Made by a program: the position numbers and the translations under genes | NCBI GenBank assembly: GCA_016932895.1 | Contig: JAFGCA010000285.1 | Coordinates: forward strand, 1 to 12,013 | Length of the DNA stretch: 12,013 bases | Direction of reading: 5' to 3' | Origin: Sedimentisphaerales bacterium | GTDB taxonomy: Bacteria; Planctomycetota; Phycisphaerae; Sedimentisphaerales; SG8-4 | In this document: positions 5,957 to 12,013 of the stretch, in pieces | Numbering within the stretch: position 1 is the stretch's first letter | Layout: every line of letters starts with the position of its first letter | Notes under the pieces: generated by a model | What the model saw: only the letters and a program-made list of their open reading frames with translations | Database searches by the model: none | What the model was told of the DNA's origin: nothing

Positions 5957-7262
5957 GTTGGTCCGGCGGGCCCAGCGCGGGGAGCAGGACAGTCGGGATC
6001 GGCTTACCTGCCTGGTGGCGCCGAGCATGCGCACCTACCTGTACCGACTCACGTTGGCGCCCGATCTGACGGAGGACCTCCTGCAGGAAACGCTGTTGCA
6101 TATGCTTGAATCGCTGGAGGATTTGAAGCGGGCCGAAGCGTTCTGGCCCTGGCTGTACCGGACCGCCCTCGGCAAGGCCCAGCATCATTTCAGGGACAGA
6201 CAGATGCGGCGCAAGGCGGCCGATCCCTCCGTGGCGTGCGTTTCACCGGCGCGGTCCTCCGCCTCGTCGGACGAGAACGATGGTCTCAGTGCGCTGCTTC
6301 GGCGGGAGCTGATCGAGGCGCTGTTTGAAGCGATGGGCCGGCTGAGCTTGCGTCAGCGCGCGGTTGTCGTCTTGCGCTGTTTTGAGCAGAAGCCGTACGC
6401 CGATATTGCGGCCGTCATGGGCTGCAGCGAGATTGCCGCGGAGGTGTTGTTCTTCCGGGCGAAGCGCTCGTTGCGACGGCATCTGTCCCATCGGGGATTC
6501 AAAGCAGGCCTCCTGGGCGTCGGCTTGGGGATGTTCGCTCGTGAAACGAGTTCCGTGGCGGGTTTCATAGCCGGCCCGGTCAGCGGCGCCAGCCTGAAAG
6601 TCGGCGTGGTGGCCCAGGTGATCGGCGCCGCCGGCATGCCATTTGGCGTCGGCATGGGAATTGCGGCGACCGTGGCTCTTGTGGCCATCATCGCGTGGGG
6701 CGCGATCGGTCACGGAGAATCCCGGATGGCCCGGCGTTCTCCCGCAGCACAGCCGGTTCAGGAGCAGACCTCCGTGGTCTTTGATTATCCCTCTCGCTTG
6801 CTCCATGCGTATGACCCCGACGGAGACGGTTGGGAGGTTATCGAGGCCGATCAGGTCGTTTCCATCCCCGCGGATCCGAACGAGTGGCTTGTCGGGCCGC
6901 CGCCCTCGGCCCAGTCTTCGGTGGTCATGCCGGTAGGACACTGGATTGAACTGGAGTTCGACGGTCGCATTCTGGACGGGCCCGGCGATGACATTGAAGT
7001 GGTTGAATGGGGCGCCAACGGGGAAGAAGCAGATATCTTCGTCACAGATGGAGGAGACAGATTGCATTTCGTCGGCGTGTTGAAGGCACCTCTGGCCGGC
7101 CTGCAAGTGGACGCGGCGGTCGGCTTCGATATTGCCGCCGCTGCGGCGTCCTTCGTCCCGCGGGCCGTACGCGTGGTGAGTCGCACGGGAGGGGGAGGAA
7201 CGCCGGGATTCGACCTGCATTGCGTACGCGCAAGGATCGAAAAGGCGCCGCCTCAGAATTGA
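5931..7262 (+). CDS. ECF-type sigma factor fused to a transmembrane segment and extracytoplasmic beta-domain
   Basis: A 443-residue three-part protein. Residues 8-95 are sigma-70 region 2 ('VELVRRAQRGEQDSRDRL', 'DLTEDLLQETLLHMLESLEDL', 'FWPWLYRTALGKAQHHFRDR'). After a Ser-rich linker, residues 125-185 are region 4 with the helix-turn-helix ('LSLRQRAVVVLRCFEQKPYADIAAVMGCS' split over 138-166). A weakly hydrophobic, glycine-rich stretch (190-235) precedes a clear membrane helix at 240-260. The remaining 180 residues should lie outside the membrane: a D-P-D-G-D-G segment (295-300) like a calcium loop, then a beta-sandwich-like domain with 'IELEFDGRILDGPGDDIEVVEWG' split over 339-361, a pattern of extracellular surface proteins. 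Planctomycetes are known to carry ECF factors with C-terminal membrane extensions, so the sensor and regulator may be one chain. Start ATG 5931 follows GGAGAGA (5914-5920); ATG 5901 is possible but adds ten non-family residues. The next gene follows after 36 nt. Confidence 0.88.
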   Translation: MSNDQDCVELVRRAQRGEQDSRDRLTCLVAPSMRTYLYRLTLAPDLTEDLLQETLLHMLESLEDLKRAEAFWPWLYRTALGKAQHHFRDRQMRRKAADPSVACVSPARSSASSDENDGLSALLRRELIEALFEAMGRLSLRQRAVVVLRCFEQKPYADIAAVMGCSEIAAEVLFFRAKRSLRRHLSHRGFKAGLLGVGLGMFARETSSVAGFIAGPVSGASLKVGVVAQVIGAAGMPFGVGMGIAATVALVAIIAWGAIGHGESRMARRSPAAQPVQEQTSVVFDYPSRLLHAYDPDGDGWEVIEADQVVSIPADPNEWLVGPPPSAQSSVVMPVGHWIELEFDGRILDGPGDDIEVVEWGANGEEADIFVTDGGDRLHFVGVLKAPLAGLQVDAAVGFDIAAAAASFVPRAVRVVSRTGGGGTPGFDLHCVRARIEKAPPQN

Positions 7263-7298
7263 GCCGCCCGCTTGAGAGGCGTAAGGAGTACGGGACAC

Positions 7299-8117
7299 AT
7301 GAACGAACGTAACGGATGGACGCTGCTGGAGCTTCTGGTGGTCATTGCCATCGTTGCGCTGCTGGTGTCGATCTCCCTGCCGGCTCTGCACCTCGCCAGG
7401 CGCCAGGCCCGGACCGTGATTTGCCTGTCCCGGCTGAGGCAGTCGGGGAGTGCCGCCGTCGTGTGGGCCGACGAAAATGGAGGGTGCACGCCTCCTTCAA
7501 GCAGACGATGGCAGGTGGATTTGCGGCTGCATTCTCCGGACAAGGCCAACGAGATCCTCTTCTGCCCGATGGCCACCCGATTCGCGTCGGAGGGGGCCCG
7601 ACAGCCGTTTGCCGCCTATAACGCGTTCAGCTTCGGGGACTCTTTCTCCGCTGCATTTGGTGACGGGGGGGGCGGTCTGTTCCTCGCCCCGGATACGTAT
7701 TGTGGCTACGGCAGTTACGGGATCAACGGCTGGGTGAGCAATCCGCCGTCTCAGGTCAAGATCAATGCGCGCGGGGGTCCCGTGGCGGATCATTGGAGGC
7801 GGATGGCTGTCAGCCGGGGGGACGCCGTCCCTCTATTCCTGGATGCCAGGTGGGTCGATGGCTTCCCCCACCACGACGACCCGCCGCCGGGATGCGTCGA
7901 CGCCGATGGGCCCATGGCCGGCCCCGGTGCACAAGGGCAAATGAGCGTCTTCTGTCTGGACCGACACGACGGATCTGTCAACGGTGTATTCCTGGACTTG
8001 GCGGCGCGAAAGATAGGATTGAAGGAACTCTGGAAGCTGAAATGGCACCGCACGTATGACACAGACGCTCCCGTTCCCGAGTGGCCCGGGTGGATGAAAG
8101 CGCTCAGAGAGTACTGA
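7299..8117 (+). CDS. Pseudopilin-like protein (type II secretion/prepilin N-terminal methylation domain)
   Basis: A 272-residue protein with a type IV prepilin-like N-terminus: after a short leader the sequence reads G6-W7-T-L-L-E11-L-L-V-V, followed by a hydrophobic helix to about residue 30. Cleavage by a prepilin peptidase is expected after G6, and Glu11 is the conserved +5 residue. Trp replaces the usual Phe at the new N-terminus. Later features fit the Planctomycetota pseudopilin family: 'SRLRQ' (44-48), 'ILFCP' (86-90) and 'RHDGSVNGVFLDL' (222-234), a variant of the H-x9-DG C-terminal signature, then 'LWKLKWHRTYDT' (244-255). The role is probably as a surface or secretion-apparatus pseudopilin; these families are highly expanded in Planctomycetota and individual roles are unknown. 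The ATG at 7299 has AAGGAG (7283-7288) upstream; the TTG at 7272 is rejected. It lies 36 nt after the sigma-fusion gene and probably shares its transcript. Confidence 0.85.
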   Translation: MNERNGWTLLELLVVIAIVALLVSISLPALHLARRQARTVICLSRLRQSGSAAVVWADENGGCTPPSSRRWQVDLRLHSPDKANEILFCPMATRFASEGARQPFAAYNAFSFGDSFSAAFGDGGGGLFLAPDTYCGYGSYGINGWVSNPPSQVKINARGGPVADHWRRMAVSRGDAVPLFLDARWVDGFPHHDDPPPGCVDADGPMAGPGAQGQMSVFCLDRHDGSVNGVFLDLAARKIGLKELWKLKWHRTYDTDAPVPEWPGWMKALREY

Positions 8118-8197
8118 CAGCCACGTTGTTCGGAGGTGCATCAGCCACAGCGATCGGCAGGGCGGTCGGTTGGGGATTGCGGATTGTGGGGGTGGGC

Positions 8198-8226
8198 TGG
8201 CCGGCGCGTCCGGCGTCGGCTATAAT
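8198..8226 (+). promoter_or_regulatory. Promoter of the SUMF1-domain gene
   Basis: A perfect TATAAT -10 box (8221-8226) stands out in GC-rich sequence. At 17 bp upstream, TGGCCG (8198-8203) matches the -35 consensus only poorly (3 of 6). Transcription would start near 8233, giving a leader of about 57 nt before the ATG at 8290. It fits the 172-nt gap after the pseudopilin gene and suggests separate transcription. Confidence 0.5.
8200..8214. repeat. Short inverted repeat in the promoter spacer of the SUMF1 gene
   Basis: GCCGG (8200-8204) and CCGGC (8210-8214) flank a 5-nt loop. The repeat overlaps the -35 position and spacer of the TATAAT promoter, so it could be an operator. It could also be a chance product of GC-rich sequence. 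Confidence 0.25.
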
Positions 8227-8289
8227 GAGCATCTCGTTTGATTGCCGCTGGTGTCCGTATTTCAGATGATCCTGTCTGCGGAGTAGACG

Positions 8290-9342
8290 ATGGCGGAAGC
8301 TGGAAGGTTGTTGGCGACTTGTGCGGTTGTGGTCCTCTCATTGATGTCGATGTCGAGCGCCGCGCGTCCCGACGGTGAGATCTCTCCGGAAAACGAAGTC
8401 CGCGCGCCCGCTGCGAAGACGACCATCAACTCGATTGGCATGAAACTGATCTACGTCAAGCCGGGCGAATTCTTCATGGGCAGTATCGAGACGCCGGAGG
8501 AGCTGTCGAAGAGGTACGGCGCCCGGATATACGCCTATGAGGGCGAGGTCCCCTGCCAGCTCGTCGTGCTGACCGAGGGCTTCTGGATGGGGCAGACGGA
8601 GGTGACGCGGGGACAGTTTCGCACGTTCGTCGCCGAAACCGGCTACCGCACGCACGCCGAACGCCACAAGGTCGGCGGCGGCATCGACGAACAGGGCTGG
8701 CGCTGGATCGAGGGTTTGAACTGGGACGATCCGGGCATCCCGCAAACCGACGAGCACTCCGTCGTGCAAATCTGCTGGGAGGACGCGGTGGCGTTTTGCC
8801 AATGGCTCAGCAAGAAGGAACAGCGTCAGTACGACCTGCCCACGGAAGCCCAGTGGGAGTATGCCTGCCGCGCCGGCACGGATACGGCCTATAGCTGGGG
8901 CGACGACCTGGCTGACGGCAAGCTCTACGCCAACATGGTCGATGATGCGACCCGCAGGTGGATCAAGCAGTTCGGCGTAAGCCTTGACGACCGCTGCCCC
9001 TATGACGACGGCTTCGCCACCACGGCCCCGGTCGCGAGCCTCCGGCCCAATCCCTGGGGTTTCTACGACATGCACGGCAACGTCAACGAATGGTGTCGCG
9101 ACTGGTACGACAAGGAGTATTACGCCAGGGGTCCCGGCTTCGATCCTCCCGGTCCGGTTTCCGGCGCGTACCGCTCGCTACGTGGCGGCTCCTGGATCCG
9201 CCACGGCCGTATCTGCCGCTCCGCATCCCGCCACAGTATCTCACCCCTGTTTCGCAGCGTCGCCCGCGGTTTCCGCGTCATCTGCCGCGAAGCCGCCGAC
9301 GAAATTCAGGGCCAGCCTCGCTCTTCTTCGTCCGGTCAATAG
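8290..9342 (+). CDS. Secreted SUMF1/formylglycine-generating-enzyme-fold protein, probably not a true FGE
   Basis: A 350-residue protein. Residues 1-25 form a signal peptide ending S-S-A-A, so it is exported. The SUMF1/FGE-sulfatase domain fills residues 46-333: '[16 protein letters not shown]' (50-65), '[18 protein letters not shown]' (97-114), '[12 protein letters not shown]' (163-174), '[15 protein letters not shown]' (183-197), '[13 protein letters not shown]' (257-269), 'LRGGSW' (297-302) and 'ARGFRV' (325-330). True aerobic FGEs use a pair of active-site cysteines near the GGS(W/Y) motif, five residues apart; here only Cys309 is seen in that area, in '[10 protein letters not shown]'. 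It is therefore more likely a SUMF1-like protein of other function than a sulfatase activator. Such proteins are abundant in Planctomycetota. GGAG (8280-8283) lies 6 nt before the ATG. The gene has its own TATAAT promoter and its stop overlaps the stop of the minus-strand pseudopilin gene by 7 nt. Confidence 0.88.
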   Translation: MAEAGRLLATCAVVVLSLMSMSSAARPDGEISPENEVRAPAAKTTINSIGMKLIYVKPGEFFMGSIETPEELSKRYGARIYAYEGEVPCQLVVLTEGFWMGQTEVTRGQFRTFVAETGYRTHAERHKVGGGIDEQGWRWIEGLNWDDPGIPQTDEHSVVQICWEDAVAFCQWLSKKEQRQYDLPTEAQWEYACRAGTDTAYSWGDDLADGKLYANMVDDATRRWIKQFGVSLDDRCPYDDGFATTAPVASLRPNPWGFYDMHGNVNEWCRDWYDKEYYARGPGFDPPGPVSGAYRSLRGGSWIRHGRICRSASRHSISPLFRSVARGFRVICREAADEIQGQPRSSSSGQ

Positions 9343-10124
9343 AAGCTCTGGTTGCCGCTGAGGACTCTCGGCTCGGTCCGGTCGCCCCAGTCGTTCATGA
9401 GTTCCACGTCATAGTGCGAACGGCTCTTCCATTCGACGTGTCCGTCTCCGAAGCAGCGGTTCATCCCGGTGATCGCGGGCGGGCCGGTGTCCATGTGGCC
9501 CCAGTTAAACAGCTCCGGGTCCCGGTGCACCGACGCGCCGTGCTTGCCGTGATTGTAGAGATAGCCGTTCGTGCCGCCCAGTCGGAAGCACGCGTCGGTC
9601 ACGACGATCCGGTCGCCGGTGAGCTGCTTCTCCGTCAAGTCCTGCGGGTGAGTGACGTTGTCGGGGTAGAGGTCCATGCGCGCCCAGTAGGCGTACTCCA
9701 TCACGATGAACTGCGCCGAGTCCCAGTGCTCGTGGGTCATCCAGTAGTAATCCATCTTGTTGGCGGGACAGAGCCAGACGTCCCCGAGATCGCGCTTGGC
9801 ATAGTCGAAGCCGGGCATGTAAGGGCCGAATGCCGGCAGGCTGAACTCTCCGGGGTGAGCCTTGGCCCGAGCCTCGGTGGCCCAGGCGATGATTCCCTCG
9901 GGGCCGGCGCCCCAGGTATTGTCCGTTTCGAGGAGTCGCCCGTCGTTTTCGCCGACGTAGGTCGAAATCGCGATGCCCCATTGTCTCAGGTTGGAGCTGC
10001 ACGCCACCCGTCGCGCCTGGTTCCTGGCGATCTTCAGGGCCGGCATCAGGATGCCCATCAGGACCGCAATGACCGCGATCACGACGAGCAGCTCAATCAA
10101 CGTGAAGCCTTCACGGCGTCTCAT
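9336..10124 (-). CDS. Pseudopilin-like protein (prepilin N-terminal methylation domain)
   Basis: A 262-residue protein with a textbook prepilin start: MRRREG then F7-T-L-I-E11-L-L-V-V-I-A, with a hydrophobic helix to about residue 30. Prepilin peptidase should cut after G6, leaving Phe at the new N-terminus and Glu at +5. '[11 protein letters not shown]' (42-52) and 'VWLCPAN' (116-122) are usual in Planctomycetota pseudopilins, and 'FGDGHVEWK' (225-233) is the DGHV signature of the H-x9-DG group. The soluble C-terminal domain is rich in aromatic residues and histidine. GAGGGA (10136 to 10131) lies 6 nt ahead of the ATG. It follows the GH16 gene by 88 nt on the same strand and may be the last gene of that operon, although a hairpin between them could lower its expression. 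The other pseudopilin of the window (7299-8117) has the same architecture but is otherwise quite different. The function within a secretion or surface system is not known. Confidence 0.88.
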   Translation of the reverse strand: MRRREGFTLIELLVVIAVIAVLMGILMPALKIARNQARRVACSSNLRQWGIAISTYVGENDGRLLETDNTWGAGPEGIIAWATEARAKAHPGEFSLPAFGPYMPGFDYAKRDLGDVWLCPANKMDYYWMTHEHWDSAQFIVMEYAYWARMDLYPDNVTHPQDLTEKQLTGDRIVVTDACFRLGGTNGYLYNHGKHGASVHRDPELFNWGHMDTGPPAITGMNRCFGDGHVEWKSRSHYDVELMNDWGDRTEPRVLSGNQSFY

Positions 10125-10182
10125 GGTCTATCCCTCACGGTTGTGTGACATTTGGAGACGGCTGACGACCACCTTGCGACCG

Positions 10183-10207
10183 GCGATGCTGCGGCCCGCA
10201 GCGTCGT
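10183..10207 (-). terminator. Strong hairpin after the GH16 gene, possible terminator
   Basis: GCTGC (10188-10192) and GCAGC (10198-10202) form a 5-bp core with loop GGCCC, extended by five more pairs (two of them G-T) to a 10-bp stem. It starts 5 nt after the GH16 stop on the minus strand. No U-run follows, so termination may be weak; it could instead protect the upstream mRNA end and lower read-through into the pseudopilin gene. Confidence 0.45.
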
Positions 10208-10212
10208 GCCTT

Positions 10213-11442
10213 CTATTGCTTGCTTTCAGTTTCCGCGTAGACCCGCACGTAATCCACCTCCATCACCGACGGGTTCGGGGTCTTGTCGATGGGCCAGCCC
10301 GGACCCAGGGCCAGGTTCAGCAGCAGCATCAACGGTTTGTTATGCTCGACAGGGGTCTTGCTGCGCCAGACTTCGATACCATCGAAGTACATGGTGATCC
10401 ATTCCGGATCGATCAGGCACCCGTACCTGTGGAATCCCGTGGAGGCTTCATTGTGTTTCGTGGTGATGGTGCTGCCCTCGCTGCGATGCGGCTTCGGCTG
10501 CCAGACGTGTATGGTCGCGCTGAAGGAGTTGGGGGTGCGGCCGTAGTATTCGAAAATGTCGATTTCCACGGAGCCGTCCCGGCCGGCGGTCTTGTCCCTG
10601 CGGTTGTAGCTGGAGCAAAGCCAGAACGCCGGCCACACACCGGGACCCGGTGGCAGCTTGGCCCGGATCTCGAAGTAGCCGTACTGTTGAGAGAAGCCAT
10701 GGCCCAACGGATCGTTGGAGGCCAGCAGCCCGGACGACCATTTCTCCGTTTCGTCCTTTCCGGCTTCGATGCGGAGGATGCCGTCCTTGATCGTGAAGGG
10801 GAAGTCGGGCCCCGGATCGGCGAAGCGGGCGTCGCCAAAATCTCCCGCCCAGGGTGTATGGGCGATCCAGCGGGTCCCCGGACCCCAGGCCGAGACACCC
10901 AGCGGCCCGTCGAATTCCTCCCGGAAGGTCAGGCGAAAGCCCGAGAGATCCAGCGTGGGAGCCTTCTCCGTATCGGCCGGCGGCCAGGGGGCCTGCGAAT
11001 CGATCTTCAGCAGACCGACCTGAAAGCTGTCGCCTCCCAGGGGCGAGACTCCCGGCCCAGCGGTCAGCGGCATCCGAGCCGAGCCGCTATACAATCCCAT
11101 GAGAATCCGGTACTGCCCGTCGCTGATGTGGGCGGGAATCACCAGGCGCCGCTCGTACGTGACGGTCCCTTGCCACCCCGGCGTGGACGTCCCAACGGGC
11201 GGCGTGTGGTCGTCCTGCAAGACCATACGCCGCTGGTCGTCAACGATGTGCACAAACGCCTTATGGGCGGTGCCGGTCGGCCCGGCGGCCTTCCAGGTAT
11301 ACCGCATTGTTACGGCCGCACCGGCAGGCACCGCCCCCGGCCGAACGAGCACGGGGAGAATCGTTGTCCCGACATGATCTTGCTGCCCCGCGAGGTTCAC
11401 CTGGCTGCAAATCAGCAAGAGCAGGCCGGCCACGCGAACCAT
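10213..11442 (-). CDS. Secreted glycoside hydrolase family 16 enzyme with N-terminal beta-sandwich domain
   Basis: Starting at ATG 11442 the protein has 409 residues. Residues 1-19 (M-V-R-V-A-G, L-rich core, ending N-L-A-G) form a signal peptide. Residues 27-147 look like a beta-sandwich accessory domain with hydrophobic strand patterns ('AVTMRYTWKA', 'FVHIVDD', 'YRILMGLYSG'). The GH16 catalytic domain covers about 167-404 ('FRLTFREEFDG', 'YGYFEIRAKLPPGPGVWPAFWL' split over 254-275, 'EIDIFEYYG' at 293-301, 'FHRYGCLIDPEWITMYFDG', 'MEVDYVRVY'). In GH16 the E-x-D-x-x-E motif holds the nucleophile (Glu293), assisting Asp295 and acid/base (Glu298), all present, so it should be an active retaining endo-glycanase. 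Laminarin, agar/carrageenan-type or xyloglucan substrates cannot be told apart here. The frame stays open to ATG 11526, which overlaps the upstream stop as ATGA and has GGAG 8 nt ahead; ATG 11478 is another option. The 11442 start is preferred for the signal peptide and because 11443-11520 contains a promoter and lower GC at third positions. Confidence 0.88.
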   Translation of the reverse strand: MVRVAGLLLLICSQVNLAGQQDHVGTTILPVLVRPGAVPAGAAVTMRYTWKAAGPTGTAHKAFVHIVDDQRRMVLQDDHTPPVGTSTPGWQGTVTYERRLVIPAHISDGQYRILMGLYSGSARMPLTAGPGVSPLGGDSFQVGLLKIDSQAPWPPADTEKAPTLDLSGFRLTFREEFDGPLGVSAWGPGTRWIAHTPWAGDFGDARFADPGPDFPFTIKDGILRIEAGKDETEKWSSGLLASNDPLGHGFSQQYGYFEIRAKLPPGPGVWPAFWLCSSYNRRDKTAGRDGSVEIDIFEYYGRTPNSFSATIHVWQPKPHRSEGSTITTKHNEASTGFHRYGCLIDPEWITMYFDGIEVWRSKTPVEHNKPLMLLLNLALGPGWPIDKTPNPSVMEVDYVRVYAETESKQ

Positions 11443-11485
11443 GAAACCATTGATGATTGCACAATTCTCTCTGGGCATAAGGAGG

Positions 11486-11513
11486 AGTATACGAACAATG
11501 GCAGGGGTGTCAA
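11486..11513 (-). promoter_or_regulatory. Consensus-like sigma-70 promoter ahead of the GH16 gene
   Basis: On the minus strand TTGACA (11513 to 11508), a perfect -35 box, is followed after 16 bp by TATACT (11491 to 11486). Transcription would begin near 11479, giving a leader of about 37 nt to ATG 11442, or a nearly leaderless message for ATG 11478. The box lies between the stop of the upstream gene and the preferred GH16 start, and argues that GH16 can be transcribed independently of the sialidase-like gene. Confidence 0.65.
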
Positions 11514-11522
11514 ATAAGGCGA

Positions 11523-12013
11523 TCATTCCGCGATCTCCAGGTCGGCCAGGTAGATGGCGGTGATGGTTCTGCCGCCGGCGTCCTTTTCGTGGGAGCTATA
11601 CCATGAGACCAGGGCTCGGGTGGGGCTTAGCTCGACGAAGCCGGGGTAGGAGTTGTCGCCGCCGCTGGGCAGCACGGCGAATTCGTGCAGCCGGTCGTTC
11701 ACGAGCCAGCACAGCGAGGTCTTCGGTCCTTCGTCGCCGATGATCTTGCGTCCGCCGACGACGTAGCGTCCGCCCCAGCGCGTCAGCAAGGGGCCTCCGA
11801 TGTAGCGGTCGAGCTCCTGGCGCTGCCACTTCGTGTACGGCCTCTCGGAGCGCAGCAGTTGGGCCTTGTCCCGGCCGCGCCGGCCGATGGCGACGATGCT
11901 CCCGTCGGGCTCGAACTGAAACGCCGTCTCGTCGCCGCGGACTTCCTGGAACAGGGTGCGGGTGCGCCAGATCAGGCCGTCGTCGCTTTCCAGCATCGCC
12001 GATTCGACCATCG
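11523..12013 (-). CDS. Sialidase/BNR-repeat-like protein, C-terminal part (5' end outside window)
   Basis: The frame runs into the window from the right edge and ends with TGA at 11525-11523; about 162 residues are visible. 'SDDGLIW' (9-15 counting from the visible Met at 12011) is an Asp-box (S-x-D-G-x-x-W), the repeat of sialidase-type six-bladed propellers. The rest reads as further propeller blades: 'DGSIVAIGRRG', 'YIGGPLLTRWGGRYVVGGRKI', 'NSYPGFVELSPTRALVSWYSSHE' split over its length, and a final 'ITAIYLADLEI' strand. This fits the exo-alpha-sialidase-like/BNR family common in glycan-degrading bacteria. Catalytic Arg and Tyr residues cannot be assigned because the N-terminal blades are missing, so a true sialidase is not proven; many such proteins act on or only bind other sugars. 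The visible Met at 12011 is probably internal. It is followed directly by the GH16 gene, whose longest frame overlaps it by 4 nt. Confidence 0.78.
   Translation of the reverse strand, partial: MVESAMLESDDGLIWRTRTLFQEVRGDETAFQFEPDGSIVAIGRRGRDKAQLLRSERPYTKWQRQELDRYIGGPLLTRWGGRYVVGGRKIIGDEGPKTSLCWLVNDRLHEFAVLPSGGDNSYPGFVELSPTRALVSWYSSHEKDAGGRTITAIYLADLEIAE

Noticed and set aside
8290..8325. Lipoprotein signal in the SUMF1 protein (L-A-T-C at residues 8-11)
   Set aside because: Thr before Cys does not fit the lipobox, and the hydrophobic core lies after the Cys. An ordinary signal peptide fits better.
9090..10148. Plus-strand open frame of 352 codons
   Set aside because: It overlaps the SUMF1 domain in another frame and the pseudopilin antisense. 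Both of these have strong motifs.
9973..11517. Long open frame (514 codons) on the plus strand
   Set aside because: It is antisense to the GH16 gene with its intact catalytic motif. No signal peptide or family motif is visible.

Overview
The window is about 12 kb of GC-rich DNA carrying eleven protein-coding genes; two are cut by the window edges. No rRNA, tRNA, CRISPR array, insertion sequence or phage gene is visible. The gene set points to an uncultured Planctomycetota-type bacterium, probably of the Phycisphaerae/Sedimentisphaerales kind (inference). It has two stand-alone pseudopilin-like proteins (GFTLIEL-type N-termini, 'CP' and DG(H) motifs), an ECF-type sigma factor fused to a membrane segment and a putative extracytoplasmic domain, a secreted SUMF1-domain protein, and several secreted proteins related to polysaccharide breakdown (DUF4832/TIM-barrel-like, GH16, Asp-box/sialidase-like).

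Layout. (1) Positions 1-2885, plus strand: a tightly packed probable operon of the C-terminal part of a uroporphyrinogen-decarboxylase-like (corrinoid/methylamine methyltransferase-type) protein, a DUF1638 protein, a membrane-anchored metallophosphoesterase and a MntP-type manganese exporter. Gaps are 46, 0 and 18 nt. (2) 3000-4463, plus: a secreted DUF4832-type protein that may have its own promoter. (3) 4713-5390, minus: a small secreted protein of unknown function. It converges on the previous gene, and a terminator hairpin reading on the minus strand lies at 4611-4651. (4) 5391-5930: a 540-nt divergent intergenic region with inverted repeats, A-tracts and a candidate promoter/operator. (5) 5931-8117, plus: the sigma-membrane-sensor fusion followed by a pseudopilin. 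(6) 8290-9342, plus: a secreted SUMF1/FGE-sulfatase-domain protein behind a perfect TATAAT box. (7) 9336-12013, minus: a probable operon read from the right edge inward, sialidase/BNR-like protein (partial), GH16 endoglycanase, pseudopilin. Its last gene overlaps the end of the SUMF1 gene tail-to-tail by 7 nt.

How the parts may work together (inference). The left block looks like one-carbon/corrinoid methyl-transfer or cofactor metabolism combined with metal and phosphoester housekeeping. The right block looks like a small envelope and glycan-degradation region: secreted hydrolases next to pseudopilins that could belong to a type II secretion-like or surface-display apparatus. The fused sigma factor is the obvious candidate for coupling an envelope signal to transcription of neighbouring genes. 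The most interesting items are the sigma-TM-sensor fusion with its structured promoter region, the metallophosphoesterase whose GNHE signature reads GNFE, and the competing start signals of the GH16 gene.
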